Assembly: GCA_943846785.1 (NCBI GenBank)
Contig: OX044367.1
Span: 1 to 64,000 of the forward strand
Origin: SCGC-AAA076-P13 sp905478035
Lineage (GTDB): Bacteria > Pseudomonadota > Gammaproteobacteria > Magnimaribacterales > D2472
Direction: 5' to 3'
DNA length: 64,000 bases
Notes under the pieces: model-generated
The model's database searches: none
What the model saw: only the letters and a program-made list of their open reading frames with translations
What the model was told of the DNA's origin: nothing
Shown: positions 55,569 through 63,646 of the stretch, piece by piece
How positions within the stretch are numbered: position 1 is the first letter of the stretch
How the letters are laid out: each line of letters opens with the position of its first letter
Program-made: the position numbers and the translations under genes

Positions 55569-55971
55569 AGTATTAATAGTTCATACTTCTTGGTATGAGG
55601 ATTACATAAAACAAATGATAAATACTTCTTCTGAAGTGCTGGCAGGTAAATTCAATCTTTCTTTTGCATGTGCACCGGGTGCGATTGAGCTTGCTGCACT
55701 TGCAAAGCATAAAATCATGGACTGTGATGAGCAATTTGAAGGGGTTATGTTTCTTGGAATAGTTATCAGGGGCGGCACAACACATTATGAGCTTGTCACA
55801 AATGAAACATTCAGATCTATTGGTGATCTAGCTCTAGATTTTCCAAAAATAGCAATTATTAACAATGTTGTATGTGTTGAAAATAAAGAGCAATTATTAG
55901 AAAGACTGACTGTAAATACCAAAAATAATGCTGAAGCTTTAAAAAAATTAATAAATGAAAAATCTAGCTAA
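55561..55971 (+). CDS. ribH: 6,7-dimethyl-8-ribityllumazine synthase
   Basis: Intact, 136 residues. It has VLIVHTSWYEDYIKQMINTS, FACAPGAIELAALAKHK and FLGIVIRGGTTHYELVTNET, with the substrate-binding GGTTHYE-type motif and its catalytic histidine. It makes lumazine for riboflavin. It overlaps both ribB (8 bases) and nusB (17 bases). The riboflavin synthase gene (ribE), often between ribD and ribB, is absent from this operon. Confidence 0.96.
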   Translation: MNKVLIVHTSWYEDYIKQMINTSSEVLAGKFNLSFACAPGAIELAALAKHKIMDCDEQFEGVMFLGIVIRGGTTHYELVTNETFRSIGDLALDFPKIAIINNVVCVENKEQLLERLTVNTKNNAEALKKLINEKSS

Positions 55972-56365
55972 TCATAAAATTGCAATAAGAAGTAGAGAAT
56001 ATCTAGTTCAAGCAATTTATCAATTATTTTTTAATGAGCAAGATATTGAAGATATCATTGATCAATTTAAGGATGAACATAAAACAAAAAAAGTAGATTT
56101 TCAGCTTTTCTCTTCATCACTTAAATCTATTCAGGCTAATAGAGCTCAACTAAAAGATATTTTAGATAATTTAGGAGTTAATGACCCTGATATGGACTTA
56201 ATAGATAAGGCAATATTTTATTTTGCTCTAAATGAAATGACTTTTGGAGTTTTAGATAAGCCCATAGTAATTGATGAGTCCATTAGGCTTGCAAAAAAGT
56301 TTTCAAGTCCAGATTCTTATAAGTTTATAAATGCCAACCTTGATAAGGTTATAAATACTAAATGA
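55955..56365 (+). CDS. nusB: Transcription antitermination protein NusB
   Basis: Intact, 136 residues, all-helical. REYLVQAIYQLFFNEQDIED and AIFYFALNEMTFGVLDKPIV with VIDESIRLAKKFSSPDSYKF match NusB. It binds boxA RNA with S10 and helps rRNA transcription. It ends the ribD-ribB-ribH-nusB run and is convergent with purA, whose stop lies one base away. Confidence 0.95.
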   Translation: MKNLANHKIAIRSREYLVQAIYQLFFNEQDIEDIIDQFKDEHKTKKVDFQLFSSSLKSIQANRAQLKDILDNLGVNDPDMDLIDKAIFYFALNEMTFGVLDKPIVIDESIRLAKKFSSPDSYKFINANLDKVINTK

Positions 56366-57583
56366 TTATCTTAGTATGGTTTGATCTCTAGACGGGCCAG
56401 TTGATATATATGAGATTGTGCACTCAACAAATTTTTCAATGAAATTAACATACTCTTGAGCTTTTGTAGGAAGATCTTCAAAATTTGTAGTGCCGACGGT
56501 ATCTGTCTGCCATCCCTCAAAAGATTTATAAACCGGCTTATCATCTATATAGTCAACACAGACTTCAATAGTTTTAAATTCATCCATTACATCTAATTTT
56601 GTTAGACAAATATCTGTAACAGAATTGGTAAAAACAGCTTTTTTAAGTGCGAGTAAGTCTATCCAACCACATCTCCTAGGTCTACCAGTTGTTGCTCCAA
56701 ATTCATGACCTTTTTCAGCAAGCATTTTTGCATTCTCATCAAATAACTCAGTTAAAAATGGTCCCTCTCCAACTCTTGTACAGTAAGCTTTTGAAATGCC
56801 TATAATTTTATCAATATATTTTGGTCCGACTCCCAGTCCTGTTGAAACTCCACCAGCTGTGGTACTAGAAGAAGTAACATAAGGATAAGTTCCATGATCA
56901 ATATCTAACAAAGTACCTTGTGCACCTTCAAATAGAATAGATTTATCATCCTTTATCCAATCATATAAAAGTCCTTGAGTATCTGCTGAGTATTTATCGT
57001 AAAGATCTTTGAATGACAAAATATGCTTAATAGTATCTTCCACGTCATGAATCTCTTCATTATATAGATCTCGTAAAATACGATTATGGTAAGTAACAAG
57101 GGTGTTAACTTTTTCTCTTAATATCTCTATATTTCCAATATCACCGAATCGAACAGCTCTTCTTGCAATCTTGTCCTCATAGGCTGGGCCTATACCCCTG
57201 CCTGTTGTACCAATTGATTCTTTTTTATCTCTAGCTTTGTCAATACTAATATGACTAGGAAGTATTAATGCACAACCTGAACTTACAAAGAATCTATTAG
57301 AAAAATTAATATTAACATCCTCTAAATCTTTAATTTCTTTATCTAAGGCCTCTAAGGATAAAACAACACCGTTACCAATTAAACAATTAACATTTGGATG
57401 TAATATGCCAGATGGAGTTAGATGAAGAACTGTTTGATGACCATTTACCTTTATAGTATGACCTGCATTATGGCCGCCTTGAAAACGGCAAACAGCAAAA
57501 ACCTCTTCACTTAAAGCGTCAACGATTTTTCCTTTGCCTTCGTCACCCCATTGAAGTCCCAAGATAAGGGTATTGGATGCCAT
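56366..57583 (-). CDS. purA: Adenylosuccinate synthetase
   Basis: Intact, 405 residues (E. coli has 432). The P-loop is LGLQWGDEGKGKIVDALSEE, then FQGGHNAGHTIKVNGHQTVL, TTGRGIGPAYEDK, FEGAQGTLLDIDHGTYPYVT and ATTGRPRRCGWIDLLALK. It makes adenylosuccinate from IMP and aspartate. It is the last gene of the miaA-hflK-hflC-purA order conserved in gammaproteobacteria. Confidence 0.97.
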   Translation of the reverse strand: MASNTLILGLQWGDEGKGKIVDALSEEVFAVCRFQGGHNAGHTIKVNGHQTVLHLTPSGILHPNVNCLIGNGVVLSLEALDKEIKDLEDVNINFSNRFFVSSGCALILPSHISIDKARDKKESIGTTGRGIGPAYEDKIARRAVRFGDIGNIEILREKVNTLVTYHNRILRDLYNEEIHDVEDTIKHILSFKDLYDKYSADTQGLLYDWIKDDKSILFEGAQGTLLDIDHGTYPYVTSSSTTAGGVSTGLGVGPKYIDKIIGISKAYCTRVGEGPFLTELFDENAKMLAEKGHEFGATTGRPRRCGWIDLLALKKAVFTNSVTDICLTKLDVMDEFKTIEVCVDYIDDKPVYKSFEGWQTDTVGTTNFEDLPTKAQEYVNFIEKFVECTISYISTGPSRDQTILR

Positions 57584-57597
57584 TGTTTTGTCCTATT

Positions 57598-58467
57598 TTA
57601 ATTAGATAGTTCTTTTTGGTTTAGGTATTTCAAGAATTCAGAATTAGCATCTATTAGCATAACATCGCCTTTATTTTCAAAAGTTTCAACATAAGCTTTT
57701 ATGCTTCTAGTAAATTCATAAAATTCTGGATTTTGTGAAAACCCTTCAGCATATATTCTTGCTGCTTCAGCATCACCTTCACCTCTTAATAACTCGGATT
57801 TTTTGTATGCTTCTGCAAGAATAACAACCTTATCTTTATCAGCAACAGCTCTTATTTCTCTAGAGATTTCTTTACCTTCAGATCTTAGCTCTTCAGCAAG
57901 TCTGTTTCTTTCTGTTCTCATTCTTTCATAAACAGAGTTACTTAGATTAGATGGAAGATCAATTCTTTTAACCCTAAAGTCAATTATCTCAACCCCAAGA
58001 TCTGCAACAGAATCATTTAAAGAATTCAGCATAATATTCATTAGCTCATCTCTTTCACCTGATACAACTTCTTTTACAGTTCTTTTACCAAAATTATTTT
58101 TTAAAACAAATTCGGATCTTTGGCCAAGCAAACTATTCAAGCTATTAAAACTTCCATTATTTGCCTTATAGAAAGTTAAAACATCAGCAATTTTATATTT
58201 AATAAATGAATCTACTAAAAGATATTTACTCTCAACAGTAAGGATTCTATCTGGTTCCTCATCAAGTGTTTGTATTCTGCTGTCATATTTTTTTACTTCC
58301 TGAATAACAGGAACTTTAAAATGAAAACCTACATCAATATCTGTTCTAACTGCTTCACCGAATTGAAAAACAATAGCTTCCTCTTTCTCATTAACAATAA
58401 AAAAGCTGTTCAATAAAAAGCCAACAATAAGTGCCGCAAAAACTGTTATAAAAGTACTTTTATTCAT
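57598..58467 (-). CDS. hflC: FtsH modulator HflC (SPFH/band-7 family)
   Basis: 289 residues from ATG 58465-58467 (MNKSTFITVFAALIVGFLLN), which overlaps the hflK stop by 8 bases; a longer upstream frame is less likely. An N-terminal membrane anchor is followed by the SPFH domain (EEAIVFQFGEAVRTDIDVG, LVDSFIKYKIADVLTFYKA, VEIIDFRVKRIDLPSNLSNS) and a coiled coil (AEELRSEGKEISREIRAVAD). HflC with HflK encloses the FtsH protease in the inner membrane. Confidence 0.95.
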   Translation of the reverse strand: MNKSTFITVFAALIVGFLLNSFFIVNEKEEAIVFQFGEAVRTDIDVGFHFKVPVIQEVKKYDSRIQTLDEEPDRILTVESKYLLVDSFIKYKIADVLTFYKANNGSFNSLNSLLGQRSEFVLKNNFGKRTVKEVVSGERDELMNIMLNSLNDSVADLGVEIIDFRVKRIDLPSNLSNSVYERMRTERNRLAEELRSEGKEISREIRAVADKDKVVILAEAYKKSELLRGEGDAEAARIYAEGFSQNPEFYEFTRSIKAYVETFENKGDVMLIDANSEFLKYLNQKELSN

Positions 58468-59530
58468 TGTTATCTCCCTTTCTGTTAAGAATGTCATTTA
58501 AAGATGATGAACTTGAAGAATTTTGCATCATCTTATCTAGAGGCAACAACATGAGGTTGTTTCCGTTATCTACATCAATCATAACTTTAGTTGTATTAGA
58601 CAATACAGACTGCATTGCATCAATATACATTCTATCTCTAGTTACTTTTGGTGCTTTTTCATACTCCTCAAGTAATTGGGTAAACCTTCCGACCTCACCT
58701 TCAGCATTAGCTATTACTTCGAGTAAATAACCTTCAGCATTTCGAATTCTAGCCTGCGCCTGACCTCGAGCCTCTGGAACTATCGTTAAAGCATATCTTT
58801 CTGCTTCATTTTGAAGTCTTTCTTTATCTTCCCTGGCTGCAACAACATCATCAAAAGCATCTTTAACCGCTGCTGGAGGATCTGTTTTTTCAATATTTAC
58901 CTGTTGAACGATTAGACCTGTAGCATAGATATCAAGAATCTGCTGAAGTCTGCCTTGCACTTCCTGAGCAATGTTTTCTCTTCCAACTGTTAAAGTTTCT
59001 TCAAGAGTATTGTCACCAACAACGTGTCTTAATGCGCTTTCGATTCCTTGTCTTAAACTACCCTCAGGATCCTTAACATTCAATACAAAGTCTTTAAGGT
59101 TTGCAATTCTGTACTGTGCTGAGACTGTTACATCAACAATGTTTTCATCTTTGGTTAACATACTGTTAGTTTGTGTATATCTTCTTGTAAGTGAAACGTT
59201 TTCAATGTAGCGCTCGTCTATCCCTGCTAATCTAAAATTTAGTCCTTCTTGTTGCTCTTCATAGAACTTACCAAACCTCAGAATAACTGCTCTTTCAGAA
59301 GCATCTAACTGATAGATAGATTGAGATGCATAAATTATTAAGAAAGCAAAAAAACCATATAGAAATATTCTGGTTGTTGGAATTTTCATTCCTCCACCAC
59401 TTCCAGAGCCTTTATTAGATGATGAGTCCTTTCCACCCAAAAATGTAGAAAACTTTTTAATTAGATCATCAAAGTCAGGAGCGTCATTTTTACCACCCCA
59501 TGGATCTTTATCTTGGTTATCCCAGTTCAC
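58460..59530 (-). CDS. hflK: FtsH modulator HflK (SPFH/band-7 family)
   Basis: Intact, 356 residues. It starts MNWDNQDKDPWGGKNDAP. A cytoplasmic Gly/Ser-rich linker is followed by a transmembrane helix (RIFLYGFFAFLIIYASQSIY), then the SPFH domain (ASERAVILRFGKFYEEQQEG, IVQQVNIEKTDPPAAVKDAF) and coiled coil. It forms the cage with HflC around FtsH. Upstream is miaA; the hfq and hflX genes usually found between miaA and hflK are missing. Confidence 0.95.
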   Translation of the reverse strand: MNWDNQDKDPWGGKNDAPDFDDLIKKFSTFLGGKDSSSNKGSGSGGGMKIPTTRIFLYGFFAFLIIYASQSIYQLDASERAVILRFGKFYEEQQEGLNFRLAGIDERYIENVSLTRRYTQTNSMLTKDENIVDVTVSAQYRIANLKDFVLNVKDPEGSLRQGIESALRHVVGDNTLEETLTVGRENIAQEVQGRLQQILDIYATGLIVQQVNIEKTDPPAAVKDAFDDVVAAREDKERLQNEAERYALTIVPEARGQAQARIRNAEGYLLEVIANAEGEVGRFTQLLEEYEKAPKVTRDRMYIDAMQSVLSNTTKVMIDVDNGNNLMLLPLDKMMQNSSSSSSLNDILNRKGDNNE

Positions 59531-59590
59531 AATAAATTACCTCATAGTTTTTCTGTATTATAAACCTAATCTATGGCCTTTAATTGATAT

Positions 59591-60523
59591 TTAAAGAGAA
59601 GATACTAAAGTTTCTACCTCTTCTTTAATTTTTTCTTTTGTATTGATATTAAATTTTTTAAGATTTTGCCATGACCTTAACCAAGTCATTTGTCTTTTTG
59701 CTAACTGCCTTGTTGCAAATAGTGCTCTATTAAAGAACTCCTCATCATCATATTCATTATTAATCCTCGCAATAGCCTGTTTGTAGTTAACAGATTTTCT
59801 TATAGGGTGTTGCTCTGGAATATGATATTCCTTTAATAAATAATCTACTTCATCAAGTAGGCCTGCTGTAATAATTTTTTGAAGTCTGCTTTCAATTCTG
59901 CTATGAAGTAATGATCGATCTTCTTCAAATATTCCGTATTGATAAATATTAAAGCGGTTGCTTAAGTTTATCTTATTATTTAATCCTATTTGAGCACTCA
60001 GAGGTTTCCCAGAAATTTCTATCACCTCAAGAGCCCTAATTATTCTTTGCTCATCAAGCTCATTAATTTGTTTTGCATAAACTTCATCTTTTTCAAAGAG
60101 CATAGAATGCAATTCTTTTATGCCTTTTTTTACTTTTATGTTTTCATATTTTTGTCTAATTAAATCATCTCTTGCTGGTAAATTGTCCAATCCATCTAGC
60201 AAGGATTTGAAATACATCATTGTACCTCCGACAAATACAGGAGTTTTATTTCTATTATGAATTGAGTCTATTAGACTTATAGAGTTTTTATAAAAATCTG
60301 AAACCGTGAATATTGAATTAGGCTCGATATGATCTACAAGATGATGAGGGTATTTTTCCAGTATATCTTTGCTTGGTTTTGCAGACCCAATGTCGCATCC
60401 AGAATAGACCATAACAGAATCAACACTAATTATTTCTATTGATGATGAATCAAATATATCTAAAGCTAAATCAGTTTTACCTGAAGCTGTTGGTCCAAGA
60501 ATGAAAATAATTGATTTTTTGAT
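59591..60523 (-). CDS. miaA: tRNA dimethylallyltransferase (no canonical start codon)
   Basis: The frame includes IKKSIIFILGPTASGKTDLA, the P-loop, upstream of the first ATG at 60410-60412, so that ATG cannot be the true start. The protein continues DSVMVYSGCDIGSAKPSK, HHLVDHIEP, GGTMMYFKSLLDGLDNLPAR and ATRQLAKRQMTWLRSW. From the in-frame stop at 60551-60553 to the P-loop there is no ATG, GTG or TTG; an ATA, ATC or ATT codon, or a sequence error, must be assumed, and the start at 60523 is provisional. It adds the dimethylallyl group to A37 of tRNAs. Confidence 0.9.
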   Translation of the reverse strand: MKKSIIFILGPTASGKTDLALDIFDSSSIEIISVDSVMVYSGCDIGSAKPSKDILEKYPHHLVDHIEPNSIFTVSDFYKNSISLIDSIHNRNKTPVFVGGTMMYFKSLLDGLDNLPARDDLIRQKYENIKVKKGIKELHSMLFEKDEVYAKQINELDEQRIIRALEVIEISGKPLSAQIGLNNKINLSNRFNIYQYGIFEEDRSLLHSRIESRLQKIITAGLLDEVDYLLKEYHIPEQHPIRKSVNYKQAIARINNEYDDEEFFNRALFATRQLAKRQMTWLRSWQNLKKFNINTKEKIKEEVETLVSSL

Positions 60524-60534
60524 ACTACTAAATC

Positions 60535-60873
60535 TTATAAGGCTTCTTCGTCAGTCTCACCAGTTCTTATCCTAATTACCTCTTCTATTTGAGTTATAAA
60601 TATCTTACCGTCTCCAATTTTTCCAGAACCTGCTGATTGAATGATTGCATTTTTAACAGATTCAACTAATTCATCTGATGTTGCAATTTCTATTTTAATT
60701 TTAGGAAGGAAATCGATAGTATACTCTGCGCCTCTATAGAGTTCGGTATGACCTTTTTGTCTGCCAAAGCCTTTTACTTCAGTCATAGTCATCCCTGAAA
60801 CACCAATTTTATCTAGGGCTGCTCTTACTTCCTCTACCTTAAATGGTTTTATTATTGCTGTTACTAATTTCAA
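60535..60873 (-). CDS. glnB: Nitrogen regulatory protein P-II
   Basis: Intact, 112 residues. MKLVTAIIKPFKVEEVRAAL opens the protein. The T-loop FGRQKGHTELYRGAEYTIDF contains the tyrosine that is uridylylated, and GSGKIGDGKIFI with IRIRTGETDEEAL closes the ATP site. The start and end look like GlnK, the T-loop like GlnB; no amtB lies next to it. It signals nitrogen and carbon state to glutamine synthetase control. Its start overlaps the waaA stop by 4 bases. Confidence 0.94.
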   Translation of the reverse strand: MKLVTAIIKPFKVEEVRAALDKIGVSGMTMTEVKGFGRQKGHTELYRGAEYTIDFLPKIKIEIATSDELVESVKNAIIQSAGSGKIGDGKIFITQIEEVIRIRTGETDEEAL

Positions 60874-62120
60874 GTTATCACCTCTTTATTAAGTTTTTCT
60901 AAAATACCCATACATTGCTTATCTATTGACCCTTGATTTTTAATACAAATTTCTAAAGCATTAGCAGACATATTTTCTCTTAAAGTTTGGTTATTAAGCA
61001 AGTCTTTAAAAGCATCTAATACATTTAAATCCTTACTTACTTGTAAACAAGCATTATTTTTAGAAAATAATTCTAGAACATCATGAAAGTTATACATATA
61101 GGGACCTATTACAAAAGGACAATTTTCAGAAGCTGCTTCAATAATATTATGTCCGCCATTTTCCTTAAATAGGCTTCCACCTATAAAAGCAAATTGTGCT
61201 TTTGAATAAAGTGACTTCAGCATTCCAGTCCCATTAATAACATCAATAGAATGAACACCCAAATCTTCAGGGACAACCTCAAGTATTCTGCTTTTAAGAT
61301 TAGCTTTATCTAATACTTTTTTGATTGAAGATGCTCGTTCTGGATGACGAGGAACTATTACAAGACCTATCTTATAATTTTCTTTAATAAGATTTTTATA
61401 TGCATCAATAATAATTTCATCCTCACCCTTGTGAGTACTAGCAGCAAGAATGAATGGTGGTAACTGCTCATTTAGATTTTGAGAATTTTTAATGTCAACA
61501 TCAAATTTTACAGATCCAACACACTCAATCTTTTCAATTGACGCTCCAAGTTGATTAAATCTATTGGAATGAGATTCACTTTGTGTGTATATCATTGTAA
61601 ATTTCTGAATAATGTTTTTTGATAAAAAGCTAAAGTTTTTATAATTTTTAAAAGATTTTTCTGACATTCTTGCATTTGAAAGAATGATTGGTATTTTTTT
61701 TAAATACGCAACTGAGATCATACTTGGCCATATCTCTGTTTCAAAAAGTATTAATGCTTTTGGGTTAAAGGACCTGAAAAATCCTAAAATAAATATCAAG
61801 AAATCCCACGGCGCATATACTACTTTAAGTCTTGATCCATATAATTTATTTGCTTCCCTATAGCCAGTAGGTGTTGTAACTGACAAAACAACATTGTGAT
61901 CTATCAAAATGTTTTCTACGATTTTAGATGATGAGATTACCTCTCCAAGGCTAACAGCATGAAACCAAACAACATTATTATCATTTTTTGAATTATATAT
62001 CCCAAATCTGTTAGAGAGGTTTGATCTATAATCCTTATCACTAAAGCTTTTAACAATTATTCTAATAACAAGAGCTGGGGTTATTAAAAATAAAAAAAGG
62101 TTATATAAAAAGAGAATCAT
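60870..62120 (-). CDS. waaA: 3-deoxy-D-manno-octulosonic acid (Kdo) transferase
   Basis: Intact, 416 residues. It has an N-terminal membrane anchor (ILFLYNLFLFLITPALVI), the acceptor-half motif WFHAVSLGEVISS with the conserved Glu, LILFETEIWPSMI, and the donor-half motifs FILAASTHKGEDEIII and FVIGPYMYNFHDV. WaaA adds Kdo to lipid IVA at the inner-membrane face. It is divergent from the lipid A acyltransferase gene, with 46 bases between the starts. Confidence 0.95.
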   Translation of the reverse strand: MILFLYNLFLFLITPALVIRIIVKSFSDKDYRSNLSNRFGIYNSKNDNNVVWFHAVSLGEVISSSKIVENILIDHNVVLSVTTPTGYREANKLYGSRLKVVYAPWDFLIFILGFFRSFNPKALILFETEIWPSMISVAYLKKIPIILSNARMSEKSFKNYKNFSFLSKNIIQKFTMIYTQSESHSNRFNQLGASIEKIECVGSVKFDVDIKNSQNLNEQLPPFILAASTHKGEDEIIIDAYKNLIKENYKIGLVIVPRHPERASSIKKVLDKANLKSRILEVVPEDLGVHSIDVINGTGMLKSLYSKAQFAFIGGSLFKENGGHNIIEAASENCPFVIGPYMYNFHDVLELFSKNNACLQVSKDLNVLDAFKDLLNNQTLRENMSANALEICIKNQGSIDKQCMGILEKLNKEVIT

Positions 62121-62166
62121 TTCTTAATCATGCATATTTATAATGTAATAATACAGTTTAAAACAC

Positions 62167-63039
62167 ATGAATAGAATTTTATTAAAGCTTCTTATAAGTT
62201 TCTGGAAGGTAGTACTGCTTTTTCCTAGAGCTGTTCATAAAAAACTTGGCCTAATCCTTGGTTACCTTTTTTATAAATCTAATTTAAAAAGGAATAAGTT
62301 TAGTAAAAAAAATATTGATTTATGCCTTAAGAGGCTAGATAAGGAGAAAAAAGAAAAAGTCTATAAATCAAATATTTTATTATCAGGAACCATACCATTT
62401 GATACTGGCGTGGCTTGGTTTTGGTCTGATAAAAGAATTAATAAGCGAATAAGTTATAAGATAAGTGGCTTGGAAAAGTTAATAGAGGAACAAAATAATA
62501 ACAATGGAGTTCTTCTTTTCTTTAAGCATTCTCTCCATCTAGAGCTAGATGCAAGACTTTTAGGTATGAATGCTGATGTGTATGGGGTAGAGAGAGTACA
62601 TAATTCAAATTCATTTGATTCTATTCAAAATTCAGGAAGATTGAAAAGCCTAAAGGGCGCATGCGATAGAAATAATCCATTAAAATTTATACGCTGGCTA
62701 AAAAAAGGAAAAACAGTTTTATATGCTACAGATCAAGACTATGGCATGGGTCAATCCGATATCATTGACTTTTTTGGAAATCCTGCTGCAACAATTTCTG
62801 CACCTTTGAAAATTATAAAAAGTACGTTATGCAAAACATATTTTTTAAACAGCTTTATTGAAAATGATAAATATATATTGGAAATTGAAGAAATAAATTG
62901 TGATAGTTCATCTGAAATAAATTTCTCAACGGATTTAAATAACTATATGGCTGATAAAATTCAAGCTCATCCACATGAATACTTGTGGCAGCATAGACGA
63001 TTTAAATCCACACTTGGTAAAGATAAATTTTATGGATGA
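62167..63039 (+). CDS. Lipid A biosynthesis acyltransferase (LpxL/HtrB family)
   Basis: Intact, 290 residues. An N-terminal hydrophobic anchor (LLKLLISFWKVVLLFPRAV) is followed by the H-x4-E active site in LLFFKHSLHLELDARLLG, and later YATDQDYGMGQSDIIDFFGN and a C-terminal HEYLWQHRRFK, the usual end of LpxL/LpxM proteins. It adds a secondary acyl chain to Kdo2-lipid IVA made by the adjacent waaA product. Which of the two acyl positions is not clear. Its stop overlaps the next start. Confidence 0.9.
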   Translation: MNRILLKLLISFWKVVLLFPRAVHKKLGLILGYLFYKSNLKRNKFSKKNIDLCLKRLDKEKKEKVYKSNILLSGTIPFDTGVAWFWSDKRINKRISYKISGLEKLIEEQNNNNGVLLFFKHSLHLELDARLLGMNADVYGVERVHNSNSFDSIQNSGRLKSLKGACDRNNPLKFIRWLKKGKTVLYATDQDYGMGQSDIIDFFGNPAATISAPLKIIKSTLCKTYFLNSFIENDKYILEIEEINCDSSSEINFSTDLNNYMADKIQAHPHEYLWQHRRFKSTLGKDKFYG

Positions 63040-63646
63040 TTTATTAAAGAAATTTGATTCTATCAAAGGATTTCTTGCTCATGAGGAAGGAGTGTTTTTA
63101 TATCAATTAACTAAAGAATTTTGTCTTAAGAATTGTGCGGTTGAGATAGGTTCTTATTGTGGTAAATCTGCGTGTTATATAGGCCTAGCATGTAAAGAAA
63201 ATCAAACAATACTGCATACTATTGATCATCATAGAGGTTCAGAAGAGCAGCAACTTGGTGAGGAATATTTTGACCCCGAAGAGTACGATTATATAAAAAA
63301 AAGAGTTGATACCTTGCCTACTTTGAAAAGAAATATAGAGATTAATGGCTTAAGTAAATCTATTTATGCTGTTGTCGGTCATTCAAAACAAATAGCAAAT
63401 GACATGCAAAATAATATAGATTTAGTATTCATCGATGGGAGTCATACTTTTGAATCGGCAAGAACTGATTATTCATCTTGGAAAGATAAGATAAGAATTG
63501 GTGGTATATTAGCCATTCATGATGTCTATGACAGTGAATTAGAAGGCGGTCAAGCACCAAGAGAAATATATGAAAAAGCCCTTTCTGAAAATTTTATTTT
63601 AATTAAAAGGGTTAATAGCTTGGTCGCCCTGCAAAAGATTGTTTAA
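63032..63646 (+). CDS. Class I SAM-dependent methyltransferase (Methyltransf_24-like)
   Basis: 204 residues from ATG 63032-63034; an earlier start would lie deep in the acyltransferase. The SAM-binding motif is NCAVEIGSYCGKSACYIGLA, the acidic second motif is ILHTIDHHRGSEEQQ, and DLVFIDGSHTFESARTDY with GGILAIHDVYDS match family 24 methyltransferases that act on sugars or small molecules in surface-glycan loci. Target unknown. It overlaps the convergent gene at 63599 by 48 bases and is probably co-translated with the acyltransferase gene. Confidence 0.85.
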   Translation: MDDLLKKFDSIKGFLAHEEGVFLYQLTKEFCLKNCAVEIGSYCGKSACYIGLACKENQTILHTIDHHRGSEEQQLGEEYFDPEEYDYIKKRVDTLPTLKRNIEINGLSKSIYAVVGHSKQIANDMQNNIDLVFIDGSHTFESARTDYSSWKDKIRIGGILAIHDVYDSELEGGQAPREIYEKALSENFILIKRVNSLVALQKIV

